Shown here piece by piece: positions 1 through 11,430 of a stretch of 33,895 nucleotides of DNA. The translations under genes were made by a program, and so were the position numbers. Numbering within the stretch: position 1 is the first letter of the stretch; each line of letters starts with the position of its first letter. The notes under the pieces are model-generated. The model was given only the letters and a program-made list of their open reading frames with translations, had not been told where the DNA came from and did not search any database. The stretch comes from Diplocarpon mali (taxonomy: Eukaryota > Ascomycota > Leotiomycetes > Helotiales > Drepanopezizaceae), in NCBI GenBank assembly GCA_024741835.1, contig JAENRP010000371.1:7245-41139 (forward strand), read 5' to 3'.

Positions 1-2
1 TC

Positions 3-25
3 ACTTATAGGCTGGGCCCAGGAGT
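3..25 (-). repeat. 23-bp palindrome, copy 1
   Basis: Minus-strand octet TPGPSL(Q)V, where (Q) is a TAA/TAG codon. It lies 27 codons beyond the ORF A TGA yet is still in A's phase, so the stop may be a mutated Arg codon. Confidence 0.85.
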
Positions 26-422
26 TAGAAAAAAGAAACTAGTAAAACAAATAAATAAGCTATAGAATTGTAAAAAAAAACAATTAAAATAGAACTAACC
101 TAGGCGTCAGTTTTCCTTAGTTCTCTTTAAAGGATAGGGAGAACTATTATTAGATAATACTCTCTTTGCCAAACGACCACTTCTTCTTATAGCATTGCTA
201 TTAGTATCCGACAAGGCAGGTCTTAGTATGGTAGGAGCTTTTATACTCCTTGCGGATGCTAGTATAGTATGATAGCTTCTGCTAATAGGGAGAGAGACTT
301 ATATAGTAGCGTTATTATTATTATTATCGTTATTATCCTTAAGGGAATTATTAGTAATAGAGGAAGGGAAGGCGGGAGATTCTATAGATACTACTTCCTT
401 AGCCTTGCCCTTTGATAGATTA

Positions 423-445
423 AGTTATAAGTTAGGCCTAGGAGT
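423..445 (-). repeat. 23-bp palindrome, copy 2
   Basis: Encodes TPRPNL(Q)L in ORF A near residue 1043, homologous to the ORF B site at residue 1040. Outer ACT is changed to AGT on the plus strand. Confidence 0.85.
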
Positions 446-1244
446 TATATTAGGTATCTTTATATAAGGCTTCTTAGTACTATACTTCTTAAGGAGTATT
501 ATCTTATCAATTATATTATTAGCTTTAATATTATCATCTATATCCTTGGTCTTTATCTAAGACTTATCGCTATATAACTATAGCTCTAATTATTAAACCA
601 GCTTTTAAGTACTAGTAAAATCTTTAAAAAGTTCTTATTTATACTTCTTTAAATATACTATCAGCTGAAATACATCTTTTGCAAACAAATCCTTTATAGT
701 TATTACTACTAATAGATTACTTTATAATCGTCTTCCTATAAGAGCATCTGATAGTAGACCACCTTTTATTATACTAAGCGTTATATGAAACTTGGCTAAG
801 GCTTCTTTAGTAATACTCTATCTCGCTATGCTTAGTTTCTTTATACAAATGGAATCGATAATGAATTCTTCTAGGTTAGCGCTATTCTCGAGTGATTCAT
901 TACTAATAACTTCTATATAGTTATTGCTAATAGTAAGAAAACCACCCTTTCTAAGTTCTCTATCAGAATCTAAGTTAATAAAGGTGCCTTATCTTATAAA
1001 TACTAAGAATAGAATAATCTTATTAGAGATATACTCCTTTAGAATTGTTCTATCCTTAGTATTTAATTCTTTCTATTAAGCTGCGCTCTATGCCAGATTT
1101 AATAAGATCTATTAAGAGTTCTTAAGGCGATAGGGTATAAATGTAGATGACTTATAAGACTTTTCCTATATAGCAAATTCTCCGGTTGATTGTTTAGCTG
1201 CTAGAATCATATAGTAGTCAATAGTTCTATTATTAAGTAGATTA

Positions 1245-1267
1245 ACCTGCGAGCTAGGCCTAGGAGT
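1245..1267 (-). repeat. 23-bp palindrome, copy 3
   Basis: Encodes TPRPSSQV in ORF A at residue 769, homologous to the ORF B site at residue 745; both are followed by Val-Asn and a D-Y a few residues on. Confidence 0.88.
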
Positions 1268-2474
1268 CAATCTTATAAATCTTATATTAGTATTAATCTT
1301 AATAGAAACAATTTGCAAATAGTAGTTAATGCTTATAAACTATGCAGGCTTAGGATACGCTACTAGCTTATATAAAGAATTATAATAAGTTAATAGAGCA
1401 TTAAGATATAGACTATAGTACATCCTTAAGGTCTGCTATATCAAGCTATAAGTCATATTATAAAGGAAGGCGGAGGGAAGGCTTGGCTTCTTATCTAAGG
1501 TCTGGAAATGGTATTAGTACATTTCTAGCTCCTCTTATGCTATTATTAAAAATGAATTCTTTTTACAATTACTATAACTATATATATATATAGTACTTAG
1601 GAAAGCGCAGCTGAACAATTTAGGCATATTTAAAAAACCTTTGCTATAAAGTAATATTAGGTTATCATTAGTTAGTATAGTACTATATTAAGCAGGAGTC
1701 TAAGCGATATTATAAAATAATTTCAAAGCTTCAAGCTCTACTTTAAACTTAGCGAAACCTAATAATATATCTTTCTTAACTTAGCTCGCTATTCTATTGC
1801 CAGTGGCCACAATTGTATAATTCCCTAAGTATAGTAAAAACAACTTTAAGTCGGGTGCAGTGCAAAATTTATATATATTAAAGGAAACTTGCTTATTAGT
1901 CAGAGATACTATTATCAGCTTATAATATTATGCATATTGTCGTTTATATAAAGTATAAAATTTTTCGAAACTAAAGTCCTTAAACATCCCTATCATAAAT
2001 TTACTTAATTGTATCTTTATCTTTAGTATTATTGCAATCTTAAATCTATTGCTATATTAAAGTATTATCTTAATATTAAAAGGAACTTCATAGCACTTTA
2101 TAAATATAATTATTATGCTATTTTCTAGCTTTTCTTTAAAGATATAGTAGTTGCCCTTCGATTTCTTATACTTAATAAAGAAATATATAATATTATCTAT
2201 AGAAAATTCGTCTTATTATAGCTTTATAATTTATTTAACAGCTTTTGCCATCGCTTCCTATACTAGCAAAACTTCTCCTTAACCTTCCTTTTTCAAATGC
2301 TTTATTATTAACTTATAGAATTTCAAAACAAATTTTTACAAGTCTTTAGAAAAGGTTTGCATAATATCGGCTATATCCTTCTTAATATTATTAAAAATTT
2401 CTATTACATTAATAATAGGGTTATTCTCTTTATCTATCAGATTATCTTTAAAGTCTATATCATTATATATTCTA

Positions 2475-2497
2475 ACCTATAAGCCGGACTTATAAGT
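2475..2497 (-). repeat. 23-bp palindrome, copy 4
   Basis: Encodes TYKSGL(Q)V in ORF A at residue 359. Arm partner of 33285-33307. Confidence 0.9.
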
Positions 2498-2660
2498 CAA
2501 CTTCTTTACTACTAATGTTCTAAGTATTTAAGGCATCTCTAGGGATAGTGAATCAAACTCGTCTAAGTCTGATAATTAGTAATCGCAATAGTTAGCTATT
2601 TAAGTTCTAGGTGTTATAGGCACCTCTGGCTCAAGGACATCCTCCTTATATAGTACTTCT

Positions 2661-2683
2661 ACCCGTGGGCTAGGCCTACAAGT
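2661..2683 (-). repeat. 23-bp palindrome, copy 5
   Basis: Encodes TCRPSPRV in ORF A at residue 297. Arm partner of 33099-33121. Confidence 0.9.
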
Positions 2684-3571
2684 CAAATTTTACTTATCAG
2701 TTGAATCTTCCAAGGGTAGTAGCATTTTTTAAGTAGTAGGTATAATAAACTCCTATCTTTCTATCTTATTATTAAAGTAGTTTATAGTATACTTAGCTAG
2801 ATAGATCATCTTTTCCTTTATAATAAGTAAACCATATTATGACTATTGCAAACTAAGGGTATCTAGAACTATTTAGTCTGGCAATATAATATTATTATAC
2901 TAGGAGGGGCTGTCCTTTATAGTTTAAATAGCAGAGTGGATAATAGTACTTAAGAAACCTACAAATTTTCTACCTTGCGCATTATTTTCCTACAGCTTTT
3001 TTATACCCTCTTAGATAGTAAAATGATTTAATACCTATATGGCCTTTGCTATTAGTTAGTATATCTTAAAAATTTTACCAAGCCCCCGCAAGGCGTTATT
3101 AGCAGTAATATTAGTTATAAAGTGTATTTGAAAAAGTATACTACAAGTGCTACTTATAAACTGCAATAACCTTTTCATATACTCATTTTTCTTATTTCGA
3201 TTCTTCTAAAATAGATCGATTGAATTAGCATACTCTTAATATTCCTATAGGAATTTTTCACAATCGATTCCCTTTGTCTTAAGCTTATTCTTAAGAAAAT
3301 TATCAAAGCCTAAAAATCCTTCTTTAACTGTAGAGATTCTATAATTTAATACTTTAATAGATAAGTTTAAGAATACCTATTATTCTATTTCACCTAACGT
3401 TTTATAAGTGCTTACCACATCTTCTAATAATCTTAGTGATTTGCCCTCTTATAAAAAGCCACCCTTTAACATTAGCTTATTACTAATAGTATTTATTGAC
3501 TTACTACTTAAGGCAACAACTGATATATTCTTCTTAAGTATGGCTTTCTTATTTGAGCTTAATAGTACTAT

Positions 3572-4055
3572 AATGAATTAGTCGGCAAAGGGGGTAGCTC
3601 TAAACAAAGAGATAATTATTTAAGAAAGATTAATAATACAAGAGGCCTATACTAGAAAAGATTGATAACAGAAAGATAATAGTAGTAGTGCTAGTATTAT
3701 AGGTCTAGTAGGGTTATAGAGAAAGTAAAAAAGTAAAATCGTCGTGCGAGGAGAGGCTTATTTATAGAGTTTGGAATCGCGCTAGTATATAAAGGAAAAG
3801 TAGGCATAATAAGCTTGGAAGTAGGAACAAAAGTAGGGTATGACGTATATAAGGACCTACAATTGGTAAATAATAATTCTTTAAAGGTAAGGATGATATT
3901 TCAAAGGTAAGCGTTAAAAAGTTACATATAAAGGAAATAATCAAAGGGTAGATCATATAAAGAATAAAGTAGAGTAAAGAATATATATAGAATAGAATAA
4001 TAAATAAAGAATAAAGAGGTATAAGTATATAAAAAGTAGATAATCCTAAAAAAAT
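3572..4055. other. Intergenic region between ORFs B and A, left copy
   Basis: AT-rich spacer of about 480 bp between the B terminator and the A start, duplicated on the right at 31720-32210. It contains purine-rich short runs, several AGAATAAAG-like words around 3960-4020 and TATATATA near 3983. It would hold the promoter of A if A is transcribed separately, but I see no specific site. Short open frames here (such as 3762-3956 on the minus strand) look like chance. Confidence 0.5.
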
Positions 4056-4308
4056 TCAACATCTAATTCGCAATTTCTCTAAATGGTTTTTAAAAGGGGG
4101 GTAGACTATAATTCTCCAAATCGAATCGACTTAATTATCAGTTCTATCATCACTTTAAAGTCTTTTTCTCTTATATTAGTTCTCATTTCTTAGCGATTTC
4201 TTAGCTTTAAGGACCTCTTTCAAAGGATCTTCTATTAATACTCCTAGATTTAGTAACCAAGGTTCATCTAAACCTTCTTATAAGCTTAAGCTAGCTAAGT
4301 CCAACCTC

Positions 4309-4331
4309 ACTTACAAGCCGGGCTCGCGAGT
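4309..4331 (-). repeat. 23-bp palindrome, copy 6
   Basis: Encodes TREPGL(Q)V in ORF B at residue 1040. Outer flanks CTCACT and AGTCAG. Arm partner of 31450-31472. Confidence 0.92.
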
Positions 4332-5193
4332 CAGTCTTAGCGTTTCTAAACTTAAGGGTAAAAACAGGGAATTAGTTCCTAAATCAGGGTCTGATACTAT
4401 ACTAGCGTTTCAGTTCGTCTCTTTTCCGAATTTTCTTATAATAATGCCTTTATCAATTAGTGCATTAGGCTCTTAGATAGCATTTACTTTATTACATTAT
4501 CCTTAAGACTTAAGTCTATAAAGAAGCGACTTAGTATTTATAACGTTTGTCTAAGCCTTAATAAGGGCGTTAAAGAGCTTCTAATTATATTTTACAAAGT
4601 GGATTTTCAATTCGTCTTTATTAAGAAGAAACAACTCTTATACTTCGATTATAACCAATAGATCTATCTAAGAGCGTCGATTAATAATAGCTTCAAAGAG
4701 GCTGCCGCAGTTCTTAAGATAAAAAGCTACTTTAAAAGGTGCAGTAGTCCTACTTATATTAATCTATTAAAGTACTAGAGGTTACTTTAAAGTAGAGATT
4801 AAAAAGATAAGGTCAGAGATTCGAGTCTCATTTTCTAAGGTATTCTTATTGCAAATAGCTATATAGTTATTATAAAAGGCTATAAAACTACCAGTCCTAT
4901 AAGGATTATCCGAAAGCATTTTAAAAAGGTATCCCTATTTTATTATTACTATAATTAGATTACTATTATTAATAATAGGTTGTAAGATCTCCTTTCGCTT
5001 TAATTTTGCAGTTATTTAAGCTAGTTAAGATTTTAAACCGAATGCTTAGGAAGTCTATCGACTTATCTTCTTTGCAAATAGAGTGAGTTTCACATTCGAC
5101 TAAGAGCCGACCTACCTATTAAGGCTTCTAGAAGCTGGCCCTTATCCGATCGGTAGGATCTAATAATCTAAGACTTGCTTTCTAATAAAATTG

Positions 5194-5216
5194 ACTTATA
5201 GGCCAGGACCGCAAGT
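5194..5216 (-). repeat. 23-bp palindrome, copy 7
   Basis: Encodes TCGPGL(Q)V in ORF B at residue 745. Arm partner of 30565-30587. Confidence 0.92.
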
Positions 5217-6579
5217 AAAAATCGGAATTTCTTTATTAGCAGTACTTGCATCTCTCTTTATCAAAACGACTTAATTATAAAGACTAAGGCCAATCAATTA
5301 AAGGGGTTTAAGGTAGGCTATAAGCTAATAGGTTCCTTTACTTCTTGCTATTATAACTGAGAGGTAGAGTCTATAATACATTCGAAGGACTTATTAAGTA
5401 AGATTGAATATTATATTATAGAGAAAATAAGAAGGTATAAAGGTCGCGCTATTTATAAGGCAGAAGTGATAAAGATACATTTCTGCTTCTTATCTTATAA
5501 TAGAGAGGAATATACTTATAAAAGCACTATTATTAGTAGTAAAATTGTCAGTTAAGAAGCGGTATCCGAAGGGTTCAAGCATTATAATTGACCCTTCTTC
5601 TTCTATTTCCTCCTGCTATTTATTATTTAATAATATCAATAAAAAGGAATTGTCCTATTCAATCGGCTCTAACGCCTTTAAGGCTTTAGGATCAGCCTTG
5701 AATTTTACAGTACCTAGAGATGCCTCTATTATTAATAGGTTGGATTTGCATATCCTTAAAGAGATAAAGAATTAATTATTAAAGTAGATTAGAAAAAGAT
5801 CAATATCTTCTACTATATAAAGAAGTTTAAGGTATTTAATAATTTTATTAATATCAAATCCTTTATAATTAAGACTATAATAAACTAAAAGAGAGCGAAT
5901 ATAAAGGTCGTAAAGTCTTCTTCCTTCGATTCCTATGCTAGGAAGATACTATTAAAAGCGAGTTTTTATTGCAAAGGACATTTGAATATTATATTATTCT
6001 CTAAGTTCGAGGTTAAGAATAACCAATTAAAGCATATTACTATAATCACAAATGTCCTAATCAATAGATTCCTCTTCGCATTCTCTTTCTTATAAAATAA
6101 AATAGTCCCGCTTAATATCTAAGAGACTAAGTTCTTAACTTTTGCAATTATTAAAGAATTAAATAATATCTATAAAGGCGAACTCATTTAAGATAAGCTA
6201 TTGAATTTATCTAATAGCTCTCTTAGTTATCTTTAGAGTAAAAGGAATAGGGTCTTCCCTTATATTATCATTTCTAAATCGGTTGTATATAAATATAAAG
6301 AAGTCAAGAACTAGCTTCTTTAAGTTGTTAGGAAAGGAGTTTAAGCGAGCGCGCAATCCTTTAGTTTTAAATTGCAAATCAGCTAAGGTAGCTATCGAAT
6401 GATCTATCCTTTTTAAAAGTTAAGCTAAAATTGGTTATTTAGCTAAAGGAGAGTCCTTTAAAAATTCCGAAAATTCTAAAGAGGCTATGTTAAGCGTTTA
6501 AGCAGTCTATTCAGCAGCGGTTTCTAAAATCATTTTAGTAAAAGGCAAGTTAGGTCCAGTTTTAAAATTCTCATTTCTA

Positions 6580-6602
6580 ACTCCTAGTTTAAGACTGCAA
6601 GT
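6580..6602 (-). repeat. 23-bp palindrome, copy 8
   Basis: Encodes TCSLKLGV in ORF B at residue 283. Arm partner of 29179-29201. Confidence 0.9.
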
Positions 6603-7448
6603 CAAATTATATAGTTTAGCGCTTATTATATCTTTAAGCTAAGAGGCGAATTTCAAAGCAGGCTTAACTACAAATAACCAATTCTCTTCTTTATTATTAA
6701 AGAAATCTCATTTAAACTCTAATATAAGAGTCTAGTTTTCTTTTAAAATAAGCAACCTATAAGCAGAAGCGCAAAGCCTTAGTATATTAATAATAGTACT
6801 ATTAGGTAGGGTAATATCTATAGCCTAATTTGATCTTTTTATAGCTCTATTAGCTACTATAAGTACTGCATTAGATAGGCCTATAAATCTGCGACCGCGA
6901 ATTCGATTGCCTTAGAATTTTGCTACTCCTTCTTAAATAATAAAGAAATTGAGAATTTGAATAGCTTTAGCTATAAGAGTATTTTCCTTAAGAATTTTTA
7001 ATAATACTCGCCTTCTATTATTAGAATCAATATTTATTAAGAAACGTAAACAAAATAGGAGTCCTCTCTTATTAGTAGCTAAATTATCTAGTTATTAAAT
7101 AGATTCTTCCCTTTTATCTTAGTCCATTTTGAAAGTATTAGCCAAGGTTATATATTAATCTGCATCAGCTAAGAATTCCTCTTTAGAGATTCCCTTTAAT
7201 CTTAATTCTTTAATTAAGAAGTTGTCAAATTGGAGAATTCTAAAGGCTACCTAGGTTGAAAGGTTACTAATAGTATTCGCATAAGCTAAAAGGAGTTTTT
7301 ATTACTCTATATCTCCTAAGGCTGCGTAGGTCGATTTAAAGCTCTCTAATAATACAATAGCTTTACTATCTTAAGAGAAGTTTATAACTAGTGCTTATTC
7401 ATCCCCTATCGCAGTAGATAAAACTATTTATAAGTTCTTTAAAGGCAT

Positions 7449-7632
7449 ATTGTTTATAAAAGATAGGGAGTATAAATAAGAGAGTTCAATAGGGTATAAG
7501 AATTAAAAGGGCATATAAGCTGCAATAGGTTTACTATATATATATTAAGGAAATTGGACTTTTTTATTTATTATTTAAAGAAAGTAATAGGAATATTATA
7601 GTTAAAGGCTAATATTAAGAATGCAAAATAAG
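7449..7632. other. Short spacer between pol and ORF B, left copy
   Basis: The inferred pol terminator (TGA at 7635-7633) is followed by about 180 bp before the ATG of ORF B. The frame of B stays free of TGA upstream of its ATG, so read-through or reinitiation cannot be excluded. It contains TATATATATA near 7540. Confidence 0.5.
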
Positions 7633-7843
7633 TCAAAGTAGGTAAGAATTTAAAGTGATCTTAAAAGATCTATATCCTAAATAACAAAGGAGGCGACCTT
7701 ACTAAAAATATAAAAATAAAGATTAAAGGAAGGTAAGATAATTAATAGGCTAGGAAATCGTTTAATATTCCCGCTTGCGTTCTTTAGATATTTTAGGAAT
7801 AATAACTTAAGGTCGCAATTAATTAGGTATTTTAATATTCTTT

Positions 7844-7866
7844 ACCTATAGGACCAGCTTATAAGT
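7844..7866 (-). repeat. 23-bp palindrome, copy 9
   Basis: Encodes TYKLVL(Q)V near the C-terminus of pol, after the integrase module. Arm partner of 27916-27938. Confidence 0.9.
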
Positions 7867-9278
7867 CAAATTGGAAAAATCTTAGTCTTTATCTAAGGGT
7901 TCAAAATTGCTTATATCGCCGTCAGTTCTTGCAAAAGATTCGGAAGTTGTATCAATTTCTAATTCGTCTTTCAAAGGGAATAAGGTCTAATCGCATTAAT
8001 AAAAGCGCTTTAGTCGATTAGCTGTAAAGGTTCCTTTAATATCGATTCTATTAAGTTCCTAAAGAGAATAGTATCCCTTTTCTTCCTACTTAAACTTAAC
8101 CTTAAATAGACTAAGCTATTAATAGTTAAGTTTAGTATCTATAGATATATTAATACTTCTTGCAATATCATAGACTAGGATAAGATTATCTTTTTAAATA
8201 GGGTGCGTTTTAAGTACTTTAAAAGCAGCTTACGCTTCCTTAGCTTTTTCCTAATATTGTTTTTTTCGCAGAATGATTTCCTTTATATCTATATCTTAGA
8301 GCTTAAGTTATTAGCATCTTATCATAAGCAAATCGGAATAGTTCCGAATTTGACTATAGTCAAACAATCTTTAAATAGGCTATTAGGATTCAAAAGGGAG
8401 CTATACCTCTCTATTATAAATAAAGAAGAATAGTATAACTCTAGTCGGTTTATAAATTATCATTCGATAAGCAAAGAGTATTTTATAAAAGCGTTTTATC
8501 TAATCCTTAAATCCTTTATAAGTAACTTTAGATAAACTATTAAGAATATCATAGTATCCTCGTTCTACTATTCTATTAGCTTTCGAGTTATACACTAAGA
8601 TTTAAACCTATTTAATACTATATTTTCGCAAGAAAGCTTTAACTACTCCTTTGTTTTCAAGGCCTCTATTAACAGTTAATCTGCTAAAAAGTCTATAGCA
8701 ATAAACTACATCTTCCTAAAGGAACTTTACAATAGATTCAGAGTTAGCAGATCTTAAAGGTCATCCTTTAAGCTATCCTAATAAGTCTTCCTTTACTAGA
8801 ATAAAATATATCATCCTATTCTTAGTAGTTAGTACTTATATAATATTAAGGCTGACTTTATAGAAAAGGCCTAATAGCCAGGTTAAGAATAAAGGATTTT
8901 TCTTACAATTAGATTTTCATTTCTAATAAGAGACGCAACTCTTTACAAAAGCTTTACAATCCTTAAAAGAGCCTTTCTAAAAGAATTTTCTTAAGAGTTA
9001 ATAGTAAGTAGACTTAGCTCCTTAGTAGCCAGTTTCCTTATAAATATCCTAAATAGCCTTAGCCTTTAGTTTTTCATTATCTAAGCAGAGTTATATAAGG
9101 AATAAGTTATTACTCCTTTTAAACAATCGTCTTCTTTATATTAAATAAATCAAAGCTTTAGCTTTGAATTTCTAAAAATCCTTAAGAGTAACCGTCTTTA
9201 GTTATTTAAGTATGATTAAAAACTTCGCGATTTCTTTAAAGTCACCTAAGTAGTTAGGTAATAAAATTCTCTCATTTA

Positions 9279-9301
9279 ACTCGCAGGCCAGGCTCGCGAG
9301 T
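9279..9301 (-). repeat. 23-bp palindrome, copy 10 (off-phase)
   Basis: One of the best-preserved cores, lying between RNase H and integrase. The surrounding pol frame reads it as RLASLACE, not as the octet. With its arm partner 26481-26503 it is the only locus out of the common phase. Confidence 0.92.
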
Positions 9302-11245
9302 CGAGTCCCTTTAAGGCGATATATCAATAGATAACTAACTTCATTTTCTACCTACTTATTAATATCTATTTCATCTTCTTCAATCAAATCAAAGGGGTAG
9401 GGCCGAGTTCTTCTTAAAAGGCCATCTGCAGCAGTATTTTTCATTCCTAAAATGTATTTAACTTCAAAGTCTATTAGTCTTATCTAAGCAATCCATTTTA
9501 TTAGCAAGGCTTTAGGTAGGTCGCTTGCAGCTCTATTCAATTATTCTACTAGCACTTTAGCATTAGTTTCAAGGATGAAGTAAGTGCTATAAAGGTCGCT
9601 TCTTATCTTTTTTATTACTTTTAAAGCTCCTTTACATTCCTATTTAATAGTATTATACTTTATCTCTACTAGATTCTAAAGACCACTTTTAAAGCGAGCT
9701 AGATGTCTTTTCTATTAGCTATCAGCTTATTAAAGGACAGTACCCCATCTGATTAAGCTTGCATCAACTATTAGTATTATTAGCCTAGCATTAGCTTTAT
9801 AGTCTATTTTAATCAGATATAGCGCTTTAAGCAACGCTTACTTTAATTATTTTATAGCCTCTATTTAGGGTTCCTCCTATTAAAACTTAGCCCCTTTTTA
9901 AAATAAGGTATAAATAGGCACTGCCTTTTTAGCGAAATCCTTGATCCAAATGCGATAGTATACTATAATGCCAATAAACGCGCAAGCTTCCGCTATATTA
10001 TTATACCTCTTCCATTTATCGATTTTAAGTACTTTAGCCCTCTAAGGACTTCAGCCATTAGAATCAGTAATAAAACTAATAATTTCCATTAATAGAAGAT
10101 AGTATTATAACTTCGGACCAACTGTTGCTCCTGCCCTTTCGAATTATATAAGTACTTAATCTAGGTTCTAAATATATTCTATTATAAATCGTCGTATGCT
10201 AAAAAGAACTTCTTTATAGTTATAAAATGATCTTGATCCTTTTACTCCTATATCGTCTATATAAGGGAGCGCAATATTAGGTATACAATCTACTAATATC
10301 TTATAGATTACTTAAACAAATTAAGCGATCGAATTTATAGCCCCTTAAGGTAATCTTATCATTTGAAGTAGCTTGAGAGGGGTTTGAATTGCTATTATAT
10401 CTCTCAATTTAATATTAAGAATGAATTGGTTATATCTAAAGAAGAAGTTAATAAAAGAGCTGTAAGTTAATCCTGCGAATTTATTCAAGAACTTATCCAT
10501 ATTCAGAGGAATGTTAGCGTCCTTAACAGTTACTCGGTTCATCTTTACTACCGCTATTATTAATCTATAAGTTCCTTTCTCTTTCTTAGCAACTAGGAAC
10601 CATTTGTTCCTATAAGGGCTATTATAAAACTCGAGAACTCCTTGCTTCAGCCTATCCTTTAATATTTTAATTACCTTTTCTTAAAGAGCTTTAGGGACCT
10701 TAAATGTTTTCTCTTACCAGGCTTTATAAGGTATTATCTTAATCTTAATATAAGGCGTAACCTCTTTTCGAATCTAGCTAAGTTCCGTTTAGTCAAAAGC
10801 TAAGGCGTCCTTTCGATTTATTAAGGTTTTATAAAGTAGTTCGCATTCTTATTCTATTAAGTCATCTCTAATTTTTAGCATATCGAAACGTTCTTTTATT
10901 AGCCGATATCCAATAGGTTTATTAGAAAATCTGCCTATAATAAACTTATCGAATTTGCCACCTAGCTTTAGAGGTCAAAGCTTCTTATCTTATTCAAACC
11001 AATCGTCTAGTCCTCTAGGCTTTAAGCTATTAGAGATTCCCTAATCTACCAGTTGTACTTTATCAGCTTTGCTTTTATATATAATTCAAATATTAGCTAG
11101 TACTATACTTCTTTGCTTCTTTCCTTTTTTATCAAATCTTATAAAACGGTCCGAATTTTCCTTTTTAAAAATAAATAAAAGATTTTCTAAATTATTAATT
11201 TAAAGTGCGTAAATAGAAATATTATTAGTAATTTTATTATTTTTC

Positions 11246-11268
11246 ACTTGTAGGTCCGGCCTATAAGT
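11246..11268 (-). repeat. 23-bp palindrome, copy 11
   Basis: Encodes TYRPDLQV in the protease-RT linker of pol. Arm partner of 17497-17519. Confidence 0.9.
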
Positions 11269-11407
11269 GGTTTTTAAGTTTTTTAAAATAATTAGTAAAT
11301 TATCGAAATTTATAAAACGAACTCTCTTTTCTACCTTATTTTTCTTTTTTCTTAATTATTAAGCTAATAAAACGCTAATTGCACTATTTTTCAAAATTCC
11401 AGATTTG

Positions 11408-11430
11408 ACTCTTAGTCTAAGACCGCAAGT
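11408..11430 (-). repeat. 23-bp palindrome, copy 12
   Basis: Encodes TCGLRLRV in the protease-RT linker. It lies 162 bp (54 codons) from copy 11 in the same phase. Arm partner of 17335-17357. Confidence 0.9.

Larger units (their letters stand above)
107..3571 (-). pseudogene. ORF A, left copy: large unrecognised protein of about 1155 codons
   Basis: Reading 3571 to 107 on the minus strand gives one long frame interrupted almost only by TAA/TAG at presumed Gln codons, ending in TGA at 109-107. I recognise no family. It is a full-length paralog of ORF B: both have an N-terminal helical block with the motif (G)(D/E)IEQQ near residue 40-50, then an F-x-F-(D/N)-x-F-L block, and a central block F-L-Y-N-(M/I) followed by S-L-I-Q-Q. 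Palindromic octets occur near residues 297, 359, 769 and 1043. The C-terminus is basic (RRSGRLAKR, then PLKRTK), which looks like a bipartite nuclear localisation signal. The start is uncertain; no ATG survives at the position matching ORF B's start, where ATA is found. It has no signal peptide or clear membrane segment. Confidence 0.75.
4056..7448 (-). pseudogene. ORF B, left copy: large unrecognised protein of about 1131 codons
   Basis: The frame starts at ATG 7448-7446 (also present in the right copy at 28333) and reads to TGA at 4058-4056. Interruptions are almost only TAA/TAG for presumed Gln. Early residues MPLKNLQIVLSTAI are followed by a helical N-terminal domain of about 200 residues containing GDIEQQKLLL and RLKGISKEEFL. 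A central block around residues 650-740 contains IPFYFLYN and SLIQQVLQM, shared with ORF A as S-x-F-L-Y-N and SLIQQTLRM. Palindromic octets lie at residues 283, 745 and 1040. The gene follows pol on the same strand, in the position of an env-like third ORF, but I see no signal peptide, fusion peptide or transmembrane anchor. Function unknown. Near 4100 the left copy has one base fewer than the right in a C/T run, which moves the end of the frame. Confidence 0.77.

Noticed and set aside
3762..3956. Small hydrophobic protein between B and A (mirror at 31838-32020)
   Set aside because: The frame lies in the AT-rich spacer, has no recognisable start context, and similarity between the copies is explained by the arm duplication.
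4092..4103. Polypurine tract plus LTR start in the plus direction (TAAAAGGGGGGTAG)
   Set aside because: It resembles the chromovirus tract, but it lies at the 3' end of ORF B in the opposite direction, the right arm has a decayed counterpart, and I find no direct repeat downstream to act as an LTR.
8203..8433. Hydrophobic open frame on the plus strand, with a mirror at 27349-27579 on the minus strand
   Set aside because: It looks like a small membrane protein but is antisense to the integrase C-terminal region in both arms.
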